From Methanosphaera sp. (GTDB lineage: Archaea > Methanobacteriota > Methanobacteria > Methanobacteriales > Methanobacteriaceae), in the NCBI RefSeq assembly GCF_016282985.1, contig NZ_JAEELZ010000144.1, forward strand, positions 1 to 53,284: a stretch of DNA of 53,284 nucleotides, given 5' to 3'. This document shows, piece after piece, positions 26,772 through 34,985 of this stretch. The position numbers were made by a program, and so were the translations under genes. Each line of letters opens with the position of its first letter. Position 1 is the stretch's first letter. The notes below the pieces were generated by a model that was not told the origin of the DNA, did not search any database, and worked only from the letters and a program-made list of their open reading frames with translations.

Positions 26772-26902
26772 ATATGTAAAAATAATTAACTCTGTTGTAG
26801 AGCTATAATTATTTAAGTCATAACTTATATATAAAGTTATCTATTATAATTTGTTTAATTATATAAGTTTGTTAAATTAATATAATTAATTAGTGATATA
26901 AT

Positions 26903-27880
26903 ATGTTGGAAAAATATGAGAAAGCTGGGAAAATAGCAGCTAAAGTTCGTAAACAAGCAGCTAAAAAAGCTACTGCAGGTATGAAAGTTATTGATTTGAT
27001 TGATTGGATTGAATCAGAGATTAAGAGTACTGGTGCAGGCCTCTCTTTTCCGTGTAATGTTTCAATAAATCAAATTGCAGCTCATTATACTTCTCCACCT
27101 GGTGATGATACAGTATTTTGTGAAGGGGATATTGTTAAAATTGATTTGGGTGCGGAAGTTGATGGTTATGTATCAGATACTGCTGTTACTGTGATTATTG
27201 AAGGGGATAATGCTGATCTTGTTGATGATGATGGTAATCCTTTGAAAATGCCTGGACGTCTTGATGATGGTAATCCTATTGTTTCTGAAGATGAAATAGA
27301 GGAAAGACGTGCTATTATTGATGCTTCAAGCAGTGCTTTGGAAAATGTTATAAGTATTATTAAGGATGGCGTTAGTTTAGAGGAGATTGGCCGTGTTGTT
27401 CAGGAGACTATGAATAGTAAGGGTTATAATCCTATTGTTAATTTAAGTGGTCATAGTTTGGAGCAATATAATTTGCATGCTGGTTTGTCTATTCCTAATT
27501 ATCCTGAGAAAAGTTCTGTTGTACTTAAGGAGGGGGACCATGTTGCTATTGAACCGTTTGCTACTAATGGTGTTGGTATGGTGAATGATATTCCTAGTCA
27601 TTATATTTATTCCTATTTGAGGACTCGTCCTTTGAGGCAGCCTGATGCTACTAAGTTGTTGAAGAGAATTCGTGAGGATTTTACTTATTTCCCTTTTGCT
27701 CAGAGACATTTGTTGGAAGGTTATGATGAACATTCTTTAAATAGGGCTATGCGTCCTTTAATTACTTCCCGTTCTATTTATCCGTATAATGCTTTGAAGG
27801 AGAAGACGGATGGTATGGTTGCTCAAACTGAACATACTATTATTGTTGAAAAGGATGGTTGTAAGGTTACAACTTTATAA
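26903..27880 (+). CDS. map: Methionine aminopeptidase, type II
   Basis: Removes N-terminal Met from nascent proteins. The 325-residue protein has the pita-bread fold with metal ligands in D-L-G-A-E-V-D-G-Y-V-S-D-T-A-V-T (two Asp), S-G-H-S-L-E-Q-Y, the A-I-E-P-F-A-T segment and Q-T-E-H-T near the end. The insertion between about residues 210 and 280 identifies type II, as in archaea. Just before the ATG is TAGTGATAT. The coding strand is G+T-rich relative to genes before 20 kb. Confidence 0.95.
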   Translation: MLEKYEKAGKIAAKVRKQAAKKATAGMKVIDLIDWIESEIKSTGAGLSFPCNVSINQIAAHYTSPPGDDTVFCEGDIVKIDLGAEVDGYVSDTAVTVIIEGDNADLVDDDGNPLKMPGRLDDGNPIVSEDEIEERRAIIDASSSALENVISIIKDGVSLEEIGRVVQETMNSKGYNPIVNLSGHSLEQYNLHAGLSIPNYPEKSSVVLKEGDHVAIEPFATNGVGMVNDIPSHYIYSYLRTRPLRQPDATKLLKRIREDFTYFPFAQRHLLEGYDEHSLNRAMRPLITSRSIYPYNALKEKTDGMVAQTEHTIIVEKDGCKVTTL

Positions 27881-27979
27881 TTTTTATTTTTTAAGAATCT
27901 TTATTTATTATAAAGTTTATAGATTTAATTAAGTTGAAATTGTTATTTTATATATATAAAAAGGATTAACGTGATTCGA

Positions 27980-29005
27980 ATGAATGAAACAGTAGGTATG
28001 ATTTTATGTGGTGGTTTTGGTAAGAGACTTAGACCTGTTACTGAAACTGTTCCTAAACCATTAGTTGAACTTAAGGAAGATTATACTATTTTGGATAAGC
28101 AGTTATTTGACTTTAAAAGTGCAGGTATTTCAAAAGTAATTCTTTTAACTGGATTTTTAGGAGAAAAGATTGAAGAACGCTATGGTAATTGTTATATGGG
28201 CGTTGAAATTGAGTATGTTCGTGAAGAACAGCCTCTTGGTACTCTTAATGCTATTCGTTTAGGTATGGAAGCTATGGATGATGGTGTTCAGTGTGTTATC
28301 CGTAATGGTGATGTTGTCGCTGATTTGAGTATTAAGAAGATGGTTGAGGATGGTGAAAAGTCTCCGTTTGATTTTTCTATTTTCGTTACTCAGATGATGT
28401 CTCCTTATGGTATTGTTGAGCTTAGTGGTGACAAGATAGTTTCCTTTAAGGAAAAACCTTTGCTTGACTATTATATTAATGGTGGTATTTACTTTTCTAA
28501 GGGTAAGCTCGATTTTGGTAATTATAAGACGGGCGATATTGAGAAAACTATTTTCCCTGAACTTGCTAAGGATAAGAAGTTAGGTTATTATAAGGAAAAT
28601 GGTCTTTTCTGGATGGCTGTTGATACTAGTAAGGAGTTGCAGCAGGTTCAGGAAGAGTATGAGAATAGGGAAGATAAGCCTTGGGGTTATGAGAAGGTTC
28701 TTATTTATACTGAGAAGTATTTGACTAAGGAGTTGTTTATTAAGGAGGGTTATCAGACCAGTTTCCATTATCATCCTAATAAGGATGAGACTATGTATAT
28801 TGTCAGCGGTAAGGGTTACATAGAATTTGAGGATTCCAAGGAATATTTTGGTGCTAAGGATACTGTCAGGATTGAGCCTAATACTCCTCATACTATTGTT
28901 GCTATTGAGAATACTGTTTTACATGAGGTTTCTACTCCTGATTTAGATGATACTGTCCGTATTAAGGATTATTATGATTCTCAAACTCCGTCTGGTAACA
29001 GATAA
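27980..29005 (+). CDS. Sugar nucleotidyltransferase-cupin fusion (mannose-1-P guanylyltransferase/isomerase-like)
   Basis: An N-terminal nucleotidyltransferase (about residues 4-230) with G-G-F-G-K-R-L-R-P and the V-P-K-P-L-V motif is followed by a cupin domain (about 235-340) containing [12 protein letters not shown] and P-H-T-I metal-site residues, as in mannose-6-phosphate isomerase type II. It probably makes an NDP-sugar for cell-surface glycans. The true sugar and nucleotide are uncertain. The start may be GTG at 27971 (AAGGA 5 bases upstream) or ATG at 27980. Confidence 0.83.
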   Translation: MNETVGMILCGGFGKRLRPVTETVPKPLVELKEDYTILDKQLFDFKSAGISKVILLTGFLGEKIEERYGNCYMGVEIEYVREEQPLGTLNAIRLGMEAMDDGVQCVIRNGDVVADLSIKKMVEDGEKSPFDFSIFVTQMMSPYGIVELSGDKIVSFKEKPLLDYYINGGIYFSKGKLDFGNYKTGDIEKTIFPELAKDKKLGYYKENGLFWMAVDTSKELQQVQEEYENREDKPWGYEKVLIYTEKYLTKELFIKEGYQTSFHYHPNKDETMYIVSGKGYIEFEDSKEYFGAKDTVRIEPNTPHTIVAIENTVLHEVSTPDLDDTVRIKDYYDSQTPSGNR

Positions 29006-29041
29006 TTCTTTTTTTTTCTATTTTTTTTAGGTTGTGTTATT

Positions 29042-29659
29042 ATTAGTGATATTGTTATTGTTGATTATGGTAGTGGTAATTTACGCAGTATTTATAATGC
29101 GTTTAAGCGTATTGGTGAGGATGTAGTTGTGTCTTCGGATACTGCTGTTTTGGCTGATGCTGATGCTCTTGTTATTCCTGGTGTCGGTGCTTTTGGGGTT
29201 GCCATGAGTAATTTGTCCGGTTTTGTTGATGTTATTGCAGGTCATGTTGATTGCGGTAAGCCTTTGCTCGGTATTTGTCTGGGTTTGCAGTTGTTGTTTG
29301 AGTCCAGTGAGGAGACTCCGGGCGTTAATGGTTTGGGCTTTTTTGAGGGTTCCTGTAAGCGTTTTGATTTGGATAGTTCTTTTAAGATTCCTCATATGGG
29401 ATGGAATCAGATTAGGGTTAATGATACTTCCCTGAATAATGTCAGTATTCTTGAGGGTGCTGATAATAAGTACATGTATTTTGTTCATTCTTATTATGTG
29501 GATCCTGTCTGTAGGGATTTTGTGACTGCTTATTGTGATTATGGGATGGATGTTCCGGTTGCTGTGGGTAGGGATAATTTGTTTGCGCTTCAGTTTCATC
29601 CTGAGAAGAGCGGTAAGGTCGGTCTTGGTATTTTAAGTAATTTTGTTGATTTGATCTGA
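29042..29659 (+). CDS. hisH: Imidazole glycerol phosphate synthase subunit HisH
   Basis: Glutaminase subunit that supplies ammonia to HisF in histidine biosynthesis. The frame carries I-V-I-V-D-Y-G-S-G-N-L-R-S-I at its N-terminus, the nucleophile region L-G-I-C-L-G-L-Q and the C-terminal F-H-P-E-K-S. About 205 residues fits the family. The first GTG in frame (29129) would delete the conserved N-terminal strand, and no ATG, GTG or TTG occurs between it and the upstream region. The listed start, ATT at 29042, is a guess 9 bases after AGGT; ATT at 29051 is also possible. Confidence 0.88.
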   Translation: MSDIVIVDYGSGNLRSIYNAFKRIGEDVVVSSDTAVLADADALVIPGVGAFGVAMSNLSGFVDVIAGHVDCGKPLLGICLGLQLLFESSEETPGVNGLGFFEGSCKRFDLDSSFKIPHMGWNQIRVNDTSLNNVSILEGADNKYMYFVHSYYVDPVCRDFVTAYCDYGMDVPVAVGRDNLFALQFHPEKSGKVGLGILSNFVDLI

Positions 29660-29746
29660 TTGTTTTTTTTGGGGATATTTTTATTAATTGTGTATGATAT
29701 ATATTTATTCATACTTTTTTAATTATTTGTATTACTGGTGGTTGTT

Positions 29747-31087
29747 ATGGATATTGAAAGTTATGTGAAAAAGTGTATTGGTGAGTCTGAGTCCGAGGAT
29801 GAAATTGTTGAGAAGCTTAGTTCCATTATCAGATTTTATAAGGATATCAGTGTTTCTGATTCTGTTAAACTTTCCAGGGCCGTATTTGATGAGGTTAGTG
29901 TTGTTTCTTCTCTTGATGAGAGCAGGTTTTTATCTTATCCCAAATCCAACATTCATATGGGCGAGTTTGGTGTTGGTTCCAGGGGGAAGGGTGACTTTTT
30001 TGTTCACAGTAAGATTGCTGAAATAATCAGGAATTCGGATGTTAATTCTGTTGTTAATCCTACTGCCCAGGATGATGGTGGTGTTGTTGAGATTGATGAG
30101 GATTCACGTTATGTCACCACTGCCATTGACGGTATTCATTCCCGTCTGGGTGATTATCCTTTTCTGGCCGGTTTTCATACTGCCAGGGCTACTCTTCGTG
30201 ATGTTTGTGTGATGGGTGCCACACCTGTTAGTCTTATTAGTGATATTCATTTGGCCGATGATGGTGATGTTGCCAAGATTCTGGATTTTACTGCAGGTAT
30301 CTGTGCCGTCAGTGAGTTGACGGGTGTTCCTCTGGTTTCGGGCAGTACTCTTCGTGTCGGCGGTGACATGGTTTTGGGTGATAGGCTGGTGGGTGCAGTT
30401 GGTGCCGTCGGTACTTCATCCGTTGTTCCAACTGCCAGAAGCGAGGCTGTTGCGGGGGATGTTATTCTGATGACTGAGGGTTCCGGTGGCGGTACGGTTA
30501 CTACTACTGCAATTTATAATAATTTTCCGGAGGTTATTGACGAGACATTGAATGTTCAGTTTATTAAGGCGTCCCGTATTTTAAATTCTATTGATGGCAT
30601 TCATGCAATGACCGATATTACCAATGGCGGAATCAATGGGGATGCCAATGAGATTAATAAGACTACGGGTTTGGGTATTCATTTGTATGAAAAGAGGATT
30701 GTTGATCTTATTAATCCGAGGGTTTATGATATGTTTAAAAAGCTGGACATTGATCCATTGGGTGTTTCCATTGATTCTTTGATGGTTATTGCTCCCGCTA
30801 ATCTTGTGGATGTCATTGTTGATTCGCTGACGGAGTCCAATATTAGGGTTGATGTTATCGGTGTTGTTAATGATAGCGGCGTGACTACCATTGAGTCTGC
30901 CGATGGCGAGGTTAACGTTCTGGTTCCCAAGTTTAGGGAGGCAGCTTACACTCCGGTTAAGAAGGTTGTTGATTCGTTGGATTCGGTTGATTTTGATGAG
31001 GGTGCCGCTGAAATTGACAGGGTTACACGTGAAATTATTTCTAAAAAGGATGAGATTGTGAGGTGGATTAGGAATAGGTATGAATAG
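29747..31087 (+). CDS. AIR synthase-related protein (PurM/HypE/SelD superfamily)
   Basis: A protein of about 446 residues. After a helical N-terminal extension of about 80 residues comes the PurM-like ATP-binding fold, with G-K-G-D-F-F-V-H, D-D-G-G-V-V-E, T-D-I-T-N-G-G-I-N-G and a C-terminal domain. This resembles the methanogen AIR-synthase-related proteins and is not a canonical PurM. An ATP-dependent enzyme on an unknown substrate is expected. ATG at 29747 follows GGTGGT; a GTG at 29738 is also in frame. It overlaps the next gene by 8 bases. Confidence 0.8.
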   Translation: MDIESYVKKCIGESESEDEIVEKLSSIIRFYKDISVSDSVKLSRAVFDEVSVVSSLDESRFLSYPKSNIHMGEFGVGSRGKGDFFVHSKIAEIIRNSDVNSVVNPTAQDDGGVVEIDEDSRYVTTAIDGIHSRLGDYPFLAGFHTARATLRDVCVMGATPVSLISDIHLADDGDVAKILDFTAGICAVSELTGVPLVSGSTLRVGGDMVLGDRLVGAVGAVGTSSVVPTARSEAVAGDVILMTEGSGGGTVTTTAIYNNFPEVIDETLNVQFIKASRILNSIDGIHAMTDITNGGINGDANEINKTTGLGIHLYEKRIVDLINPRVYDMFKKLDIDPLGVSIDSLMVIAPANLVDVIVDSLTESNIRVDVIGVVNDSGVTTIESADGEVNVLVPKFREAAYTPVKKVVDSLDSVDFDEGAAEIDRVTREIISKKDEIVRWIRNRYE

Positions 31088-31451
31088 TGGTGGACAGTTT
31101 TTGTTGTATGATGCCATTCTGGCTTTTTTAATTCTTTTTGTTGTATTGCTTGGCGTGGTTTTTGTTCTTGAAGGGGAGGATGATTCTTCTATGGAGTCTA
31201 ATCCTGCTCTGGAGAGGCTTTTATTGCTGAGTTCTATTGATTTTCATGGTGAAAATCTTTTATCCGCTCTTGGTGATGATTCGGCGGCCCGTGATGTTGT
31301 CCGTGATGTCTTGTCTGGGGAGTCCTTTGTGCTCAGGGATTTGACTTCGGGTAATGTTTTGGTTAATGGGAAGTCGGGGGGTTATGTTAACGCCTTTTCT
31401 GCTAGAAAAATAGTTGGCGGTCATGAGTATGAACTGACTTTATATGTTTAG
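31080..31451 (+). CDS. Pilin-like or signal-anchored small membrane protein
   Basis: A 123-residue protein with a hydrophobic segment (about residues 7-30) preceded by M-N-S-G-G-Q-F, which resembles the start of an archaeal type IV pilin-like mature sequence, then an acidic exterior domain with no Cys. The function is unknown. The ATG overlaps the end of the AIR-synthase-related gene by 8 bases, so the two are translationally coupled. The stop overlaps the convergent PHP gene by four bases. GC and G+T content are higher than average. Confidence 0.65.
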   Translation: MNSGGQFLLYDAILAFLILFVVLLGVVFVLEGEDDSSMESNPALERLLLLSSIDFHGENLLSALGDDSAARDVVRDVLSGESFVLRDLTSGNVLVNGKSGGYVNAFSARKIVGGHEYELTLYV

Positions 31452-32104
31452 TCTGTTTTTGCTTTTGTTTTTCTTCCTTTTTTTCTTATGACTTCCTTTA
31501 TTATCAGGTTCATTGGGGTGCGTTCTCCGTGGGCTTTTGTGTTTCCTTTTTTTATGTTTTTTAGTATGTCGTCCACGTTGTCGCAGTCCGGCACTTCGGT
31601 GTAGCAGCGTCCTATTCCTTTTACGAAGTGTGCGTCACTTGCTCCTATTTCCGGGATTCTGTTTTTTTCCGATACCTGTTTTGCAAGGTAGTTTGATATT
31701 CCGAGTATGAATCGTGAATTTTTTGTTTCCATTGCATCCACGTCCAGCTGTCTTACTATGTCTCCCAGTCCGCTTCTGTAGTAGCAGTAGGGGTGTGCTG
31801 CGATGGCTATTCCTGCATTGTCGTGTATCTGGTCTATTGTTTCTGCCGGTGTCTGGAGCGGTTTTATGTAGTCTGTTATTCCCAGTGCTACGATGTGTCC
31901 CTGTGTGCTGCTTACTTCTTCGCCGGGTATGAGTATCAGCCCTTCATGTTCCATTTTTCTTATTGCCCATGTTCCTTCTATTTCGTCATGGTCTGTTATT
32001 GCTATTGCGTTTAGTCCGATTTTTTGGCTGTATTTTATTATATCTTTTAAAGGAGTTATTGAGTCCTTTGAATATTGGCTGTGGATGTGGGTGTCTATTA
32101 TCAT
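31448..32104 (-). CDS. PHP-domain phosphoesterase
   Basis: A 218-residue PHP-domain protein with D-T-H-I-H-S-Q-Y-S near the N-terminus, I-A-I-T-D-H-D-E, A-A-H-P-Y and A-S-D-A-H-F, the four metal-binding motifs. It resembles small archaeal PHP phosphoesterases and could act on nucleic acid or phosphosugar substrates. ATG at 32104 is supported by AGAGGG upstream and the classic D-T-H-I-H start; a longer frame would add 26 basic residues without homology. Confidence 0.86.
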   Translation of the reverse strand: MIIDTHIHSQYSKDSITPLKDIIKYSQKIGLNAIAITDHDEIEGTWAIRKMEHEGLILIPGEEVSSTQGHIVALGITDYIKPLQTPAETIDQIHDNAGIAIAAHPYCYYRSGLGDIVRQLDVDAMETKNSRFILGISNYLAKQVSEKNRIPEIGASDAHFVKGIGRCYTEVPDCDNVDDILKNIKKGNTKAHGERTPMNLIIKEVIRKKGRKTKAKTD

Positions 32105-32251
32105 TTTTTGCCCTCTTATATTATGAATTATTATTATCTTTGTAGTTTTTGTTATTATATTTTTTTTAGTCTTCCTTTTCAATAGTCAATTATATTATTT
32201 AAAAATTACATATATTATATTATAATATTAATATTTATAAATCCAATATCT

Positions 32252-32272
32252 AATGATCTACAATGGGTCATT
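32252..32272 (+). promoter_or_regulatory. Palindrome at the predicted start site of the Fae/Hps gene
   Basis: AATGATC (32252-32258) faces GGTCATT (32266-32272) with a 7-base loop and is followed by a T run. A TTTATAAA box at 32234-32241 would place transcription start near 32262, inside the palindrome, so it is more likely an operator than an RNA hairpin. The coding start is at 32299 after a GGAG. Confidence 0.5.
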
Positions 32273-32298
32273 TTTAAAAATATAATGGAGATTAACTT

Positions 32299-33510
32299 AT
32301 GTATGAAATAGGAGAAGCTTTAATTGGTAATGGGCCAGAACTCGCTCATATTGATTTAATTATTGGGGATAAGAATGGTCCTGTAGGAACAGCATTTGCA
32401 ACTAATATGGGTAATATGTCTGTTGGACACACTCCTTTGTTGTCTGTTGTTAGACCTAACTTACCTACAAAACCTGCAACACTTATTATACCTAAAGTAA
32501 CTGTTCAGAATTTGGGAGATGCCAGTAAAATTTTCGGTCCTGCTCAAACTGCTGTTGCTAGAGCTGTTGCTGATGCGGTTGAAGAAGAAATTATACCTAG
32601 AGATATGGTTGAAGACATTGTTTTAATGGTTAATGTCTTTATTGATCCTTCTGCTGAGGATTTCCGTAAAATTTATCAGTATAATTATGGGGCTACAAAA
32701 CTTGCAATTAAACGTGCATTTGATAAGTATCCTTCAGTTGACAAAGTTTTAGCTGAAAAAGACAGGGGAACACACCCAATTATGGGATTCAAGGCTATGA
32801 AATTATGGAACCCACCTTATTTACAGGTTGCATTGGATCTTGATAATGAAGATAAGATGCGTAGTATTATAAGAGATTTACCTAAACGTGAAAGAATATT
32901 GATTGAAGCAGGTACTCCTCTTGTGAAAAAATTTGGTGTAGAAATTATTAGTAAAATCAGGGAGGAAAGACCTGGTGCTTTTATTATCGCTGATTTAAAA
33001 ACATTAGATGTTGGAAGGGTAGAAGTTAAAATGGCAGCAGATGAAACTGCTGATGCCGTTGCTATTTCCGGTTTAGGTACTAATGAATCTATTGAGAAAG
33101 CTATTCATGAATGTACAAAACAGGGTGTTTATTCCATTCTTGACATGATGAATGTTAAGGATATTCCTGCTAAACTTGAACAACTTAAATTAAAACCTAA
33201 TATTGTATTGTTACACAGAAACATTGACTCTGAAACCATGAGTGACAATGATAATGAACAGCAATCAGAATGGGGTAACATTATGGACATTAAGTCCAAG
33301 TTAGGAGAAAGAGGTTTAATTGCTGTTGCCGGTGGAGTTACTCCTGAAAAAGTTAACACTGCATTAGGTAACGGTGCCGATATTATTATTGCAGGTCGTT
33401 ACATCATAGGTTCTTCCGATGTAAGAAGGGCTGCAGATGATTTCTTAAGATACATGCCTCAGGATTCCGATACCATGAGGGTTGCTCTTGATGAGGATGA
33501 AAAAATTTAG
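32299..33510 (+). CDS. fae-hps: Bifunctional formaldehyde-activating enzyme / 3-hexulose-6-phosphate synthase
   Basis: A 403-residue fusion. The N-terminal half (about 1-165) is formaldehyde-activating enzyme, which condenses formaldehyde with tetrahydromethanopterin ([10 protein letters not shown] and N-Y-G-A-T-K). The C-terminal half (about 170-400) is 3-hexulose-6-phosphate synthase, a TIM barrel with A-D-L-K-T-L-D and A-V-A-G-G-V-T-P motifs. In archaea lacking the oxidative pentose pathway, it releases formaldehyde from hexulose phosphate to supply ribulose 5-phosphate and recycles it. Codon use is even with the genome average. Confidence 0.95.
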   Translation: MYEIGEALIGNGPELAHIDLIIGDKNGPVGTAFATNMGNMSVGHTPLLSVVRPNLPTKPATLIIPKVTVQNLGDASKIFGPAQTAVARAVADAVEEEIIPRDMVEDIVLMVNVFIDPSAEDFRKIYQYNYGATKLAIKRAFDKYPSVDKVLAEKDRGTHPIMGFKAMKLWNPPYLQVALDLDNEDKMRSIIRDLPKRERILIEAGTPLVKKFGVEIISKIREERPGAFIIADLKTLDVGRVEVKMAADETADAVAISGLGTNESIEKAIHECTKQGVYSILDMMNVKDIPAKLEQLKLKPNIVLLHRNIDSETMSDNDNEQQSEWGNIMDIKSKLGERGLIAVAGGVTPEKVNTALGNGADIIIAGRYIIGSSDVRRAADDFLRYMPQDSDTMRVALDEDEKI

Positions 33511-33612
33511 ATGATTTTTTCATCTGTTTTTTTTATAAAAAAATTTATATATAACCTGTTTTAATATATAGTATTATATCCTAAGGTTGGTCTTAGCATT
33601 TTTTACATGATT

Positions 33613-33755
<143 letters not shown>

Positions 33756-34001
33756 TTTTATTAATAGGAATTTTTCACTTTTTTTATCAATGTTTTTTAA
33801 TACTTTTTTTATTTTTTGTATTATTTGTTAAGGAACTTTTATATTTTACTTCAAATATATTATTTAATATCTTTTATTTATTTAATGATAAAATAGGGGG
33901 TTTTAAATTTAGGTTCACTTAAATTTCTAAGTTTCTACTCTTTAATAGGGGAAATAGGTATTATATGGGACGATAATACAAAAATATTAAAACAGGTTGT
34001 A

Positions 34002-34493
34002 TTGCCGGACATAGTTACAAAGAAACAAAATTATGGTAAAATAGCATTTCATGGCGTGGTTGAAGAAAAACATCCCGATAAGGAAATATTTCAGCTGATG
34101 TCCGATATAAAGAACGTGATTCTTGGAAAAGAAGTCAGTTTTGATATCAGCAAATTCGATTTTTCTGATTTAACAGATTTTCAAAAAAAGGTTCTTATCA
34201 AACAAAGCGAAGTACCCTTCGGTAAGGTAACATCATATAAAAAATTGGCAGAAATGATAGGTAAACCTAAAAGTGCCAGACCCGTTGCAAACGTTTTATC
34301 AAATAATCTCTTTCCCCTGGTTATTCCATGTCACAGAACTGTACGTTCGGATTGGACTGTTGGAGGATATGCCGGAAATGCCGAGGGATATTATAAGCAG
34401 TTCATATTGGAAAAAGAGGGAATAACAATTAAAAACGGAATAGTTTCCAAACAATTCAGATATCCTGAAGATCCAAATTTCAAATCCATTTAA
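34002..34493 (+). CDS. ogt: Methylated-DNA-protein cysteine methyltransferase
   Basis: Suicide repair enzyme that moves a methyl group from O6-methylguanine to its active Cys. The segment V-I-P-C-H-R-T-V holds the active-site Cys, preceded by a helix-turn-helix (Y-K-K-L-A-E-M-I). TTG at 34002 is the first usual start and gives 163 residues. The same open frame continues upstream to 33897 and encodes G-E-I-G-I-I-W-D-D, which fits the first beta strand of the family, but lacks an ATG, GTG or TTG. Confidence 0.88.
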   Translation: MPDIVTKKQNYGKIAFHGVVEEKHPDKEIFQLMSDIKNVILGKEVSFDISKFDFSDLTDFQKKVLIKQSEVPFGKVTSYKKLAEMIGKPKSARPVANVLSNNLFPLVIPCHRTVRSDWTVGGYAGNAEGYYKQFILEKEGITIKNGIVSKQFRYPEDPNFKSI

Positions 34494-34539
34494 AAACTTT
34501 TTTTAACTTTTTTTTAAAAATAATAATAATTTTGGGGGG

Positions 34540-34920
34540 TTATTTTGTTTTTTTAATAAGAATCCTTTCTGCGACAATCTGCGGAGGAATGGTGTTTGTA
34601 GCATCTCCAATCGTATGGACTTCAATTTTACTGCCCTTCTTCAAGTCACGCATGTTACTTTCCAGCTGCTTGTTGTCACTGCTTTCCCTGTAAATCTTGG
34701 TGTTTTTTGTAATTATCACTGAAGTGTTTGTAGTGTTTGTTTCGTCTTGTACATAAACAGTACCGATGCTGTTGTTTGTTATATTGGAACTACTTGTTGT
34801 GTTTCCCACGACAACACCCGTTATGTCGGGCATTTGATCTACCGTAGCCCAATAGGTTCCGTAAGCTATTCCTGCTAAGATAACAAGTATAACCACCATC
34901 TGTAAAGGAGTAAGTTTCAT
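34540..34920 (-). CDS. Exported membrane-anchored protein, unknown function
   Basis: A 126-residue protein with an N-terminal hydrophobic helix (about 8-25) followed by an Asn/Thr/Ser-rich stretch and a short soluble C-terminal domain (about 65-126) with K-K-G-S-K-I-E-V-H-T, resembling a small beta-rich OB-like domain. Its many N-x-T/S sites suggest N-glycosylation outside the cell. There is no recognised family. Confidence 0.65.
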   Translation of the reverse strand: MKLTPLQMVVILVILAGIAYGTYWATVDQMPDITGVVVGNTTSSSNITNNSIGTVYVQDETNTTNTSVIITKNTKIYRESSDNKQLESNMRDLKKGSKIEVHTIGDATNTIPPQIVAERILIKKTK

Positions 34921-34985
34921 ATTTATTTTTCCTGTTTGTCTTGATTATATAATTATATGTTGATATTCTATATTATTATTTTAGT

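Noticed and set aside
29081-29599. Long antisense frame across hisH
   Set aside because: Caused by G+T-rich codons of the sense gene; the sense frame has clear HisH motifs.
30581-31117. Antisense frame across the AIR-synthase-related gene
   Set aside because: Low complexity (Asn/Ile-rich) with no start site; the sense frame is conserved.
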